Positions 1 through 8,111 of a DNA stretch of 57,660 nucleotides are shown here, piece by piece. A program made the position numbers and the translations under genes. Every line of letters starts with the position of its first letter. Position 1 is the first letter of the stretch. This DNA is from Eubacterium sp. (GTDB lineage Bacteria; Bacillota; Clostridia; Lachnospirales; Lachnospiraceae): positions 1 to 57,660 of the forward strand of contig JAILRZ010000005.1 in the NCBI GenBank assembly GCA_024697845.1. Direction: 5' to 3'. Below the pieces are notes generated by a model. The model made no database searches, was not told the DNA's origin, and saw only the letters and a list, made by a program, of their open reading frames with translations.

Positions 1-829
1 AGCCTTTTGGCATAATCAACATCAGACCGGCAATAATAATTGTCTCGCGAACCCCCAGGCCGGAAACCGTAAAAATAACTAGAATTCCAAGCATTACGGA
101 AACACCGTACATTCCGGCACAATACAACGCTTTGTTGATTGGAACCGGGTAAATAGAGCGCACAAGGAGATAAAATCCTGCGCCTACAATCAACCAGTTC
201 AGGATGAAAAGTAAGACTACTTTTAACATCTGGGAATAAGTCATTGGAATTTCCAGATTATCCTTCTTGAAAATCTTTCCGATGATACGGAGTCCCCAGT
301 TAATAATCTTTGGATGAATACAGATAAAGAAGGCAATCATCAAACCGATTACTATCAGATAACTGTAATCTCCCAGAAGCTTATTAGGGAAAAAGAACAG
401 TGAAATCAAGAAAATAAATGCAGAACCAAGAATGGTGCATCCATTTTCAATGAAAAAGCAAACGGTTACTTTACTTAACTGTACTCCCTGCTTTTCATAG
501 GCCGGAAGTCTTGCTGCCAGCATAAAAACCTTACCCGGAATATATTTTCCGAGAATAGAGTACAGGTAACTTACCACAGCATCTGTATATTTTACAGAAC
601 AGCCGTTGAGATAAGTAATGTAATGCCAAAGAGAGGCCAGGGTAATCATATAAATGAAGTATAAAAAAATAGATCCGATAAAGATTGGCCAGTTCATCTC
701 AAAATGTTCTTTTTTTACATCACCAATATTTTTTATTAAAAATTTTGATAAAAAGTAAATAACTAAAATGATGAATAAGAATTTGCAAATTTTTAGAATC
801 TTATCCTTGTTGTTTTTGATTGTATCCAT
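1..829 (-). CDS. Flippase-like (UPF0104/LPG synthase TM-type) membrane protein, C-terminus cut by window edge
   Basis: About 276 codons are visible; the 3' end lies beyond base 1. The start is the ATG at 829-827, preceded by TAGGAGAATA. The translation is almost entirely hydrophobic helices and carries GKYIPGKVF near residue 90 and SGLGVRE close to the cut end. Both are hallmarks of the flippase-like domain shared by the transmembrane part of lysylphosphatidylglycerol synthase and the UPF0104/AglD2 proteins. It is the third gene of a minus-strand operon after a GT-C-like protein and a GT2 transferase, which suggests a role in moving or building a lipid-linked glycan. Whether a C-terminal synthetase domain follows cannot be seen. 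Family call good, substrate unknown. Confidence 0.8.
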   Translation of the reverse strand, partial: MDTIKNNKDKILKICKFLFIILVIYFLSKFLIKNIGDVKKEHFEMNWPIFIGSIFLYFIYMITLASLWHYITYLNGCSVKYTDAVVSYLYSILGKYIPGKVFMLAARLPAYEKQGVQLSKVTVCFFIENGCTILGSAFIFLISLFFFPNKLLGDYSYLIVIGLMIAFFICIHPKIINWGLRIIGKIFKKDNLEIPMTYSQMLKVVLLFILNWLIVGAGFYLLVRSIYPVPINKALYCAGMYGVSVMLGILVIFTVSGLGVRETIIIAGLMLIMPKG

Positions 830-893
830 ATATTCTCCTAATAAATTGCTTGGACATCATAGGACATCCAAGCAATCAAAATTCCTTATTATT

Positions 894-1853
894 TTATTCG
901 TTTTCTTTTTCAGTACCATCGTAATCAATTTTACGAACATGATACTGAACATCTTCCAAGATCTTTCTGCTGGATGCAATCACATCTGCTAATAAGGCAA
1001 TGATGTAAGTCTGAACACCCATCAGGATAAAAGTACTTGCTAAAATCAAAGACTGAACGTGACCGGAACCATCTCCCATTCCTAATAAAATGAGGAAACG
1101 AATTCCTAAAGCCAAACCAAGCAAGAAAGTAATAATACCGATAATTCCGAAGAATTTTAAAGGCTTGTACATCATAAAAGCACGAATGATTGTTACCATA
1201 GAACGCTTTACGTAACCGAACATACTGCTGAATAATCTTGATTTACGAAGTTCTGGATTGGTTCTGATTGGAACAGATTCCATTGCAATTTTCTGGCGTC
1301 CGGCCTGAATAATTGTTTCCAATGTATAAGTATATTCGTTTGTAACATTCAAGCGCATTGCAGCTTCACGACTATAAGCTCTGAAACCGCTTGGAGCATC
1401 AGGAATATCTGATTTGGAAGCAACACGAACGGTCCAGCTTCCAAGATGCTGTAATTTCTTCTTTAATGGAGAGAAGTGTGCAGTCTGGTCGATTGGACGT
1501 TCTCCAATAACAATTTCTGCTTTTTCCTCTAAAATTGGACGAACCAGTTTTTCAATGTCATCACCGTTGTACTGATTGTCGGCATCGGTATTGACAATAA
1601 TGTCAGCACCGTTTCTCAGGCAGGCATCCAAACCAGCCATAAATCCTTTGGCAAGACCTCGGTTTTTCTTGAAGTTTACAACATAATGAACTCCCCAGTT
1701 CTTTGCAACTTCCACTGTTTTATCCATACTTCCGTCATTGATAATTAAGTATTCAATCGTGTCAATTCCATCGATGTGCTTTGGTAAATCGTTGAGCGCG
1801 ATTTCCAATGTTTCAGCTTCGTTATAGCATGGAATCTGAATAATAAGTTTCAT
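894..1853 (-). CDS. Family 2 glycosyltransferase, polyprenol-phosphate type, with C-terminal membrane segments
   Basis: A 319-residue GT2 protein. It opens with IIQIPCYNEAETL, then LIINDGSMDKT and the metal-binding NTDADNQY, the usual GT-A order of nucleotide-sugar and DxD motifs. Two hydrophobic segments follow residue 225, as in DPM1/GtrB/ArnC-like enzymes that load a sugar onto a polyprenyl phosphate. The start has a strong AGGAGG site in the reverse strand at about 1862. It lies between the polytopic protein and the flippase-like protein of the same operon. Inference: it makes a lipid-phosphate sugar donor used by the upstream GT-C-like protein. The sugar is not readable from sequence. 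Confidence 0.88.
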   Translation of the reverse strand: MKLIIQIPCYNEAETLEIALNDLPKHIDGIDTIEYLIINDGSMDKTVEVAKNWGVHYVVNFKKNRGLAKGFMAGLDACLRNGADIIVNTDADNQYNGDDIEKLVRPILEEKAEIVIGERPIDQTAHFSPLKKKLQHLGSWTVRVASKSDIPDAPSGFRAYSREAAMRLNVTNEYTYTLETIIQAGRQKIAMESVPIRTNPELRKSRLFSSMFGYVKRSMVTIIRAFMMYKPLKFFGIIGIITFLLGLALGIRFLILLGMGDGSGHVQSLILASTFILMGVQTYIIALLADVIASSRKILEDVQYHVRKIDYDGTEKENE

Positions 1854-1928
1854 GATTATTCCTCCTAGAATAGTTAAATGTATTTCTGACTATAGTGTCA
1901 GATGTATAGTATAAATTTTTTGCTTAGC

Positions 1929-3938
1929 TTATTTATTGTCTCGATGATGTTCGGTTAGTTTGTATCCGTGGTCTTCCAGATACTGCTTTAATTTAGTTCC
2001 TTTCACATAAACAACATCGCGAGTCGCATTTTTATAATCAAATGCATCAAAAGTATAATAAACATCGTCGGTTGGAAGATTTCTGTCTTCTGACAGCATA
2101 TGAATCCAATCCACGGATTGCTTGATTGCACTTCGATGTGCAATTACCAAGAAACCATCCTGGTCACTATCATCCAGAATATATTTCAAAAAGCAGCAGT
2201 CATAGTTTGTTAGTGAAAACTGATAGTGCTTTGGATTTACTGCAGTAAACGGAGATTGCGATGAAGTAGTCACATAAGGTGAATTTACCCGCTTATTATG
2301 AATTGTTCCTTTTTTCTCCTGAGCAATGTAAATGCAAGGATATTCCTCAGAAAGATTTGCTTTTTTATCTAATTCATCGATGAATTCGATGACTGCATGG
2401 TTCTTTGTGTAATAGGAATCATCACGAACATTTCGTACATTTACAAAAACAACGCAATAATTTACCAGTGATACGGCAAAAATAATTATGCACAGACCAA
2501 CCAGGGAACTTTTTCGATTAACGGCAGACAGAATCATAATCACAATGAAGATGACAAGTGCAATGATTGCTGTCATAACAAGAGTCTGGTTCAGTTCCGG
2601 AAAACTGGCAGTTGTATTTGCATTTTCAATTTTCAAAAATGTTGTTAATGACAGGAAATATCTGGAATCTGTCATTGATACGTTATCTAAAGCCGGACCA
2701 ATCCATTTGCTAAAGATGGCAATGATTGTCGCAAAAGAAAGAATACTGAAAATGCGGCTTTTCCATCGGATGATTTCATCCTTTCTCGCAACAAGAATAT
2801 AGAGTGTGTAGAAACACATTGGTCCCACAGTACTTACTGTATAGCGTCCAAAAACGATACGGTCGGCACGACTGACAGTAATTCCCATAAACAGTTCATA
2901 AGCATAAGGGAAGAAGAACAGTGATCCCATAAAGAAAGAACCAAGGAATAACATCAATATAAAGAAAGAACCGGTATCTTCCTGAACGGTAAATGTACTT
3001 TTCTTACGAATAAGACGTAGGGTAATGAAAACCGTGGCAATCAATCCAACAATAATCAGTCCCAAGGTGGAAGCTTCCAAATTTAAGAACCATCCAATCA
3101 TTGTTTTCGTGTAGATAATGATTCCGTTTTTACTAAAGAGCTTCATGAAGATGCTTATATTAAAACTGTCAAGGGTTGAATGTTTTGGTTCGTATTTTCC
3201 AAAAACACCTTTTTCGACGAGGGAAGAAATGATTTTATCAATCACCATAAACAATCCCAAAGAAGGAAAATACCATAGATAATTCACAAGATGCCTTTTA
3301 GCAAAAAGTGAAATAAAAATCAATGTAAAGGTTGCGGCAAGAACTGTTACGATTCCACGGGAGTGGGCAGCGTAAGCATAGACTGCAGTAAATGCCAACA
3401 AAACAGAAAACAGTTTCTTTTCTTTTTTCTGTGTATCATCTAATGTGGATAATTTTAAAAGAATCCACATTACAAGCCAAGGAACAAAAATTAAAACAAC
3501 ATCGCCTCTGGTATATTCAGCATACAACCAGATTGATGAGATTCCTGTTCCGGCAAGACTTAAGAACAGTGCTGTCAGTTTTGATTCAACCTTGAAATAC
3601 TTTCTGGCAATATGGTACGCAATGACCGGAATAAAACTGAGAATCAGCATCTGAAATGCTACGAAAACCGGATATAACACATAAGGAGAATCCTGAAAAA
3701 TCAAATAAAGGGGATAGAGCAGAATCGACAGTCCATATTTATAGTAAAAACCGCCCATGCTCTGAACACATTTGCTCCAATCATCACCGGCAAGAAACGC
3801 CGTGTTTGCAATGGTTCCCACTTCGTCTAAAACGCCTGGAACACAGAGGTTAATAGAACTAATTAAAGTACCTAAAGCAAAAAAAAGATATAAGAAAATT
3901 TTGATGCTTCGATCACTAAACTTCGATAAGACTTTCAT
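1929..3938 (-). CDS. Polytopic membrane protein, probable GT-C-type glycosyltransferase
   Basis: A 669-residue protein with about 12 hydrophobic segments through residue 500, followed by a soluble C-terminal domain of about 150 residues. I chose the ATG at 3938 (MKVLSKFSDR) because GGAGGA sits just upstream; an in-frame ATG at 3983 lacks a good site. The acidic first loop (NTAFLAGDDWSK) and the overall layout match lipid-linked-sugar-dependent GT-C transferases, but I recognise no diagnostic motif. It heads a three-gene minus-strand operon with a GT2 enzyme and a flippase-like protein. Glycan transfer to the envelope is the likely role; the exact family is unassigned. Confidence 0.7.
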   Translation of the reverse strand: MKVLSKFSDRSIKIFLYLFFALGTLISSINLCVPGVLDEVGTIANTAFLAGDDWSKCVQSMGGFYYKYGLSILLYPLYLIFQDSPYVLYPVFVAFQMLILSFIPVIAYHIARKYFKVESKLTALFLSLAGTGISSIWLYAEYTRGDVVLIFVPWLVMWILLKLSTLDDTQKKEKKLFSVLLAFTAVYAYAAHSRGIVTVLAATFTLIFISLFAKRHLVNYLWYFPSLGLFMVIDKIISSLVEKGVFGKYEPKHSTLDSFNISIFMKLFSKNGIIIYTKTMIGWFLNLEASTLGLIIVGLIATVFITLRLIRKKSTFTVQEDTGSFFILMLFLGSFFMGSLFFFPYAYELFMGITVSRADRIVFGRYTVSTVGPMCFYTLYILVARKDEIIRWKSRIFSILSFATIIAIFSKWIGPALDNVSMTDSRYFLSLTTFLKIENANTTASFPELNQTLVMTAIIALVIFIVIMILSAVNRKSSLVGLCIIIFAVSLVNYCVVFVNVRNVRDDSYYTKNHAVIEFIDELDKKANLSEEYPCIYIAQEKKGTIHNKRVNSPYVTTSSQSPFTAVNPKHYQFSLTNYDCCFLKYILDDSDQDGFLVIAHRSAIKQSVDWIHMLSEDRNLPTDDVYYTFDAFDYKNATRDVVYVKGTKLKQYLEDHGYKLTEHHRDNK

Positions 3939-3995
3939 AAAATGAATCCTCCCAAAAATCTTAAAAGGTGCGTCTGAACGCACAACAACAAAGAT

Positions 3996-4024
3996 ATCTT
4001 ATGCCGAAAACACTAAAAAGTCAA
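3996..4024 (-). promoter_or_regulatory. Promoter of the minus-strand glycan operon
   Basis: On the minus strand TTGACT (4024-4019) is followed after 17 nt by TAAGAT (4001-3996). A short perfect hairpin, GTGCGT-CTGA-ACGCAC at 3968-3983, falls in the predicted leader just before the ribosome site of the first gene. Confidence 0.6.
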
Positions 4025-4107
4025 TAAAATATTCCCGTGCAATTGGAACAGAAAGCAATTGTAATGCGCGGATTTGGTTGACTTTTTTCCCTATTATTTA
4101 TAAGATA

Positions 4108-4135
4108 TTGATTAAGTGTGTTGTGTAGTTATAAT
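4108..4135 (+). promoter_or_regulatory. Promoter of gatCAB
   Basis: TTGATT at 4108-4113 and TATAAT at 4130-4135 with a 16-nt spacer, about 50 nt upstream of the gatC start. Confidence 0.65.
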
Positions 4136-4184
4136 ACGCATTATATATAAGGAAAAAACATCGTAGAATATAGAGGAGGTTCGA

Positions 4185-4478
4185 ATGGCTAACATTATTT
4201 CAGATGAAACAATCGAATATGTTGGAATTCTGGCAAAGCTGGAATTGTCTGAGGAAGAAAAAGAAAAAGCAAAAAAAGATATGGGTGAAATGCTCGATTA
4301 CATTGATAAACTGAATGAATTAGATACCAGTGATGTGGAACCAATGAGTCATGTATTTCCGGTTCATAACGTTTTCCGCGAAGATGTTGTAACCAATGGA
4401 GATGATCGTGAAAATATTTTATCAAATGCACCGGAACACAATGAAGAATCCTTCATCGTTCCAAAGACATTTGATTAA
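4185..4478 (+). CDS. gatC: Aspartyl/glutamyl-tRNA amidotransferase subunit C
   Basis: A 97-residue protein of the usual GatC length. It begins [20 protein letters not shown] and contains a central [11 protein letters not shown], the conserved GatC segment that wraps the GatA-GatB interface. An AGAGGAGG site precedes the ATG. It is first in gatC-gatA-gatB, whose product converts Glu-tRNA(Gln), and often Asp-tRNA(Asn), to the correctly charged form. An 82-bp tandem repeat separates it from gatA, an unusual interruption in an otherwise tight operon. Confidence 0.95.
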   Translation: MANIISDETIEYVGILAKLELSEEEKEKAKKDMGEMLDYIDKLNELDTSDVEPMSHVFPVHNVFREDVVTNGDDRENILSNAPEHNEESFIVPKTFD

Positions 4479-4642
4479 TGTCACCATTTCGCAAAGCGAA
4501 ATGATGACCTGCGTAAGCGCCGCGCGAAGCGCAAAAGAATGGCGCGAACTACAAGTAAAATGTCACCATTTCGCAAAGCGAAATGATGACCTGCGTGAGC
4601 GCCGCGCGAAGCGCATAGGAACGGCGCGAGATACAAGTAATG
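4479..4642 (+). repeat. 82-bp direct tandem repeat, two copies, between gatC and gatA
   Basis: Copies at 4479-4560 and 4561-4642 differ at only a few positions. Each contains the hairpin CATTTCGC-AAA-GCGAAATG and a GC-rich stem built from GCGCC/GGCGC and GCGC-GAA-GCGC. The unit is not a multiple of three and starts one base after the gatC stop. It is GC-rich compared with its surroundings. It resembles a REP/MITE-like palindromic unit that has duplicated. Confidence 0.9.
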
Positions 4643-4662
4643 AAGAAACAAGGAGAACAAAT

Positions 4663-6132
4663 ATGAATTTGATGAGTTTGACAGCCGTTGAACTGGGAAA
4701 GAAAATTAAATCCGGTGAAGTCAAAGTTGTGGATGCAGTACTGGATGCTTTCTCACAAATTGAAGCGGTAGAAAAAGATATCAACAGTTATGTAACTGTA
4801 TATGAAAAAGAACGAGTATTGAAGAATGCTGAAGAAATTCAGGCAAAGATTGATGCAGGAGAACTTACAGGACCTTTGGCCGGTGTTCCGGTAGCAATCA
4901 AGGACAATATGTGTACCAAGGGAAATCTTACTACCTGTAGTTCCAAAATATTAGGAAACTTTTATCCGACTTATTCTGCAGAGGCTGTTGTGAATTTGGA
5001 AAAAGCCGGTGCAGTAATTATCGGAAAGACAAATATGGATGAGTTTGCTATGGGAAGTACTACTGAAACTTCACATTTCGGACCAACAAAGAATCCTTGG
5101 AATGAAGAACATGTACCGGGAGGTTCTTCCGGGGGAAGCTGTGCAGCTGTTGCTGCAGAAGAGTGTTCCTATGCATTAGGTTCTGATACCGGTGGATCCA
5201 TCAGACAGCCAAGTTCTTTCTGTGGAGTTACGGGAATTAAGCCGACTTATGGAACCGTGTCACGATATGGACTGATTGCCTATGGTTCTTCCTTGGATCA
5301 GATTGGACCGGTAGCAAAAGACGTAACAGACTGTGCGACAATTTTGGAAACCATTGCAAGCTATGATGAAAAAGACTCTACTTCCGTAAAACGAGACAAT
5401 TATAATTTCACAGATGCCTTGGTAGATGATGTTAAAGGATTAAAAATCGGAATTCCAAAAGGATATTTTGGAGAAGGTTTAAATAAGAAAGTAAAAGATG
5501 CTATTTTAAATGCTGTGAAAGTATTAGAAGAAAAGGGTGCAATTGTAGAAGAATTCGATTTGAGTTTAGTTGAATATGCAATTCCTGCATATTACGTCAT
5601 TGCCGATGCAGAGGCAAGCTCAAACCTGGCACGTTTTGATGGCGTTAAATACGGATACCGTACAGAAGATTACAGAGGACTCCACAATATGTACAAGAAA
5701 TCCCGTTCGGAAGGATTTGGTGAAGAAGTAAAGCGCCGTATTATGTTAGGATCTTTCGTACTTAGTTCAGGATATTATGATGCATACTACCTGAAAGCAC
5801 TTCGTACCAAAGCGTTAATTAAGAAGGCGTTTGATGAAGCTTTTGCAAAATATGATGTAATTATCGGACCGGCAGCTCCGACTACAGCACCAAAGCTAGG
5901 AGCAAGTCTGGCGGATCCGATTAAAATGTACTTAGGAGATATTTATACAATTTCCGTAAACCTGGCAGGCCTTCCGGGAATTTCTGTTCCATGTGGTATG
6001 GATTCTGAAGGACTTCCAATTGGAATGCAGATTATCGGAGATTGTTTTAAAGAAAATAATATTATTAGAGCTGCCTATGCGTATGAACAGACAAGAGAAT
6101 ATGCCCATAGCACGGTAGCACAGAGAGATTAG
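4663..6132 (+). CDS. gatA: Glutamyl-tRNA(Gln) amidotransferase subunit A
   Basis: A 489-residue amidase-signature protein. The catalytic triad is visible as Lys80 (VAIKDN), cis-Ser155 (GGSSGGS) and nucleophile Ser179 (SDTGGSIRQP). It liberates ammonia from glutamine for GatB. The start follows AAGGAG at 4650; a longer reading frame beginning in gatC would translate the tandem repeats and is not credible. gatB begins 12 nt downstream, so the two are co-expressed. Confidence 0.97.
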   Translation: MNLMSLTAVELGKKIKSGEVKVVDAVLDAFSQIEAVEKDINSYVTVYEKERVLKNAEEIQAKIDAGELTGPLAGVPVAIKDNMCTKGNLTTCSSKILGNFYPTYSAEAVVNLEKAGAVIIGKTNMDEFAMGSTTETSHFGPTKNPWNEEHVPGGSSGGSCAAVAAEECSYALGSDTGGSIRQPSSFCGVTGIKPTYGTVSRYGLIAYGSSLDQIGPVAKDVTDCATILETIASYDEKDSTSVKRDNYNFTDALVDDVKGLKIGIPKGYFGEGLNKKVKDAILNAVKVLEEKGAIVEEFDLSLVEYAIPAYYVIADAEASSNLARFDGVKYGYRTEDYRGLHNMYKKSRSEGFGEEVKRRIMLGSFVLSSGYYDAYYLKALRTKALIKKAFDEAFAKYDVIIGPAAPTTAPKLGASLADPIKMYLGDIYTISVNLAGLPGISVPCGMDSEGLPIGMQIIGDCFKENNIIRAAYAYEQTREYAHSTVAQRD

Positions 6133-6144
6133 GAGGGAACAGCG

Positions 6145-7581
6145 ATGAAACAGTACGAAACAGTCATTGGACTTGAAGTTCACGTAGAGCTTGCGACAAA
6201 AACAAAGATTTTCTGTTCCTGTTCTACAGAATTTGGTGGAGCACCAAATACTCATACTTGCCCGGTTTGTACCGGAATGCCGGGATCTTTGCCGGTGTTA
6301 AACAAGCAGGTAGTGGAATATGCCATGGCAGTAGGTCTGGCAACCAATTGTAATATTACACAGAATTGTAAATTTGACCGTAAAAATTATTTCTATCCGG
6401 ATAATCCGCAGAACTATCAGATTTCACAGCTTTACAAACCAATCTGTACAGAAGGTTATGTTGAAATCAAGGATGCAGACGGAAATCCAAAGCAGGTACG
6501 AATTCATGAAATTCATATGGAAGAAGATGCCGGTAAACTGGTACATGATGATTGGAACGACTGCTCTTTAGTAGACTTAAACCGTTCCGGTGTTCCATTG
6601 ATTGAAATTGTATCAGAACCTGATATGAGAAGTTCCGAAGAAGTCATTGCCTATTTGGAAAAATTACGCTTGATTATCCAATACTTGGGAGCATCAGATT
6701 GTAAGTTAAATGAAGGTTCTATGCGTGCGGACGTGAACCTGTCTGTTCGTGAAGTTGGAGCAGAAAAATTCGGAACCAGAACAGAAATGAAGAACCTGAA
6801 TTCCTTCAAGGCTATTGCAAGAGCAATTGAAAACGAAAAGGAACGTCAGATTGATTTGATTGAAAGCGGAGAAGAAGTCATTCAGGAAACAAGACGTTGG
6901 GATGATACAAAGGAATATTCCTATGCAATGCGTTCCAAGGAAGATGCGCAGGATTATCGTTACTTCCCAGATCCGGATTTAGTACCAATCATTATCAGTG
7001 ACGAATGGATGGAAGAGGTAAAATCCAGAGAACCGGAATTCAGAGATGAAAAGATGGCTCGTTATATCAGTGAATTTGAACTTCCGGAATATGATGCAGA
7101 CATTATTACATTATATAAGCCGTTGGCAGATTTATTTGAAGAGACGGTATCCCTTGGAAACAAGCCAAAGGAAGTCAGCAACTGGATCATGGGTGAAACT
7201 ATGAGACTGTGTAAGGAAGAGGGAATTGAACCGGATCAGATTCGATTCTCGGCAACAAATCTTTCCAAACTGATTCATCTGATTGAAGACAGTGTCATTA
7301 ACCGTGGCGCTGCCAAAGAAGTGTTTGAAGCAATGTTCAAGGAAGACATTGATCCGGAACAGTATGTGGAAGAACATGGAATGAAGCAGGATAATGACGA
7401 AGATGCACTTCGTGCTATTGTAGCCAAGGTTATTGAAGAAAATCCTAAGGCTGTGGAAGATGTAAGAAGCGGAAAAGGAAAAGCAATTGGAGCTTTGGTG
7501 GGACAGACTATGAAAGCGACCCAGGGAAAAGCGAATCCTGGACTGGTAAATAAATTAATCAAAGAATTGTTGGAAAATTAA
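6145..7581 (+). CDS. gatB: Aspartyl/glutamyl-tRNA amidotransferase subunit B
   Basis: A 478-residue GatB. It opens ETVIGLEVHVELATKTKIFC and carries the zinc-site cysteines in FCSC and CPVC, the signature DRKNYFYPDNPQNYQISQ and the C-terminal tRNA-binding YqeY-like domain. It activates the misacylated glutamate with ATP and transamidates it using ammonia from GatA. TAGGAGGG precedes the start. It is the last gene of the operon and ends before a strong hairpin terminator. Confidence 0.97.
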   Translation: MKQYETVIGLEVHVELATKTKIFCSCSTEFGGAPNTHTCPVCTGMPGSLPVLNKQVVEYAMAVGLATNCNITQNCKFDRKNYFYPDNPQNYQISQLYKPICTEGYVEIKDADGNPKQVRIHEIHMEEDAGKLVHDDWNDCSLVDLNRSGVPLIEIVSEPDMRSSEEVIAYLEKLRLIIQYLGASDCKLNEGSMRADVNLSVREVGAEKFGTRTEMKNLNSFKAIARAIENEKERQIDLIESGEEVIQETRRWDDTKEYSYAMRSKEDAQDYRYFPDPDLVPIIISDEWMEEVKSREPEFRDEKMARYISEFELPEYDADIITLYKPLADLFEETVSLGNKPKEVSNWIMGETMRLCKEEGIEPDQIRFSATNLSKLIHLIEDSVINRGAAKEVFEAMFKEDIDPEQYVEEHGMKQDNDEDALRAIVAKVIEENPKAVEDVRSGKGKAIGALVGQTMKATQGKANPGLVNKLIKELLEN

Positions 7582-7589
7582 AAGAAAAG

Positions 7590-7633
7590 AAAGTGCCATT
7601 GTAGTTGGAAGGAATCCATTACAATGGCACTTT
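7590..7633. terminator. Bidirectional terminator between gatB and the convergent XRE gene
   Basis: A perfect 14-bp stem (7590-7603 with 7620-7633). A-rich sequence precedes it and T-rich sequence follows, so it can serve both converging transcripts. Confidence 0.8.
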
Positions 7634-7644
7634 ACTTTTAAGAT

Positions 7645-7950
7645 TTACTTAGAAATCTCCTCTGTTTTTTTGATTTTTTTAAAGGCGTTAATGACAGCCT
7701 TTACTGCAGCAATTTCATCTTCTCCCAAACCGGAGACGTCTACGACCTGTTCCCGTTCAATACCTAGTAAATAATCAGTGGTTACGTGAAAGATTTTAGC
7801 GTATTTAACTAAAACATCAGGAGAAGGGCAACGCTCTTTTAATTCGTAAAAAGAAATTACGGATTTGGTAACACCAATGCGATCGGCGACTTGCTGCTGA
7901 GTCATGCCGGCCTGTTTTCTAAGCATTTTCAACTTTGTTCCTGAATCCAC
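7645..7950 (-). CDS. XRE-family helix-turn-helix regulator
   Basis: A 101-residue Cro/CI-type protein. LKMLRKQAGMTQQQVADRIG and KSVISFYELKERCPS form the DNA-binding helices, followed by HVTTDYLLGIE typical of short XRE proteins. The C-terminal third is a charged helix, probably for dimerisation. The start codon is GTG (reverse of CAC at 7948-7950) with GAGGTGAT upstream. It converges on gatB and diverges from the zinc-ribbon protein gene, which may be its target; no operator is obvious. Confidence 0.88.
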   Translation of the reverse strand: MDSGTKLKMLRKQAGMTQQQVADRIGVTKSVISFYELKERCPSPDVLVKYAKIFHVTTDYLLGIEREQVVDVSGLGEDEIAAVKAVINAFKKIKKTEEISK

Positions 7951-8040
7951 TATTTATCACCTCGCTTCTGAAATAAGTGTACTAAAAACAGAAATGAAAA
8001 TGGTGTATAGCAATATTATAAAAGTGGAATTAAAATAATG

Positions 8041-8069
8041 TTTTTTCCATCAATAATCTATGGTATAAT
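8041..8069 (+). promoter_or_regulatory. Extended -10 promoter of the zinc-ribbon gene
   Basis: TGGTATAAT with the -10 hexamer at 8064-8069. The -35 region is a T-run with poor match, so recognition would rest on the TGn extension. Confidence 0.5.
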
Positions 8070-8111
8070 GCAAATGATTGTAAAAACGCAAGATGAGGAA
8101 TGGAGGTTTTT

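Noticed and set aside
4396-4662. An 89-codon N-terminal extension of gatA
   Set aside because: It would start inside gatC and translate the tandem repeat; the ATG at 4663 has its own ribosome site and matches GatA length.
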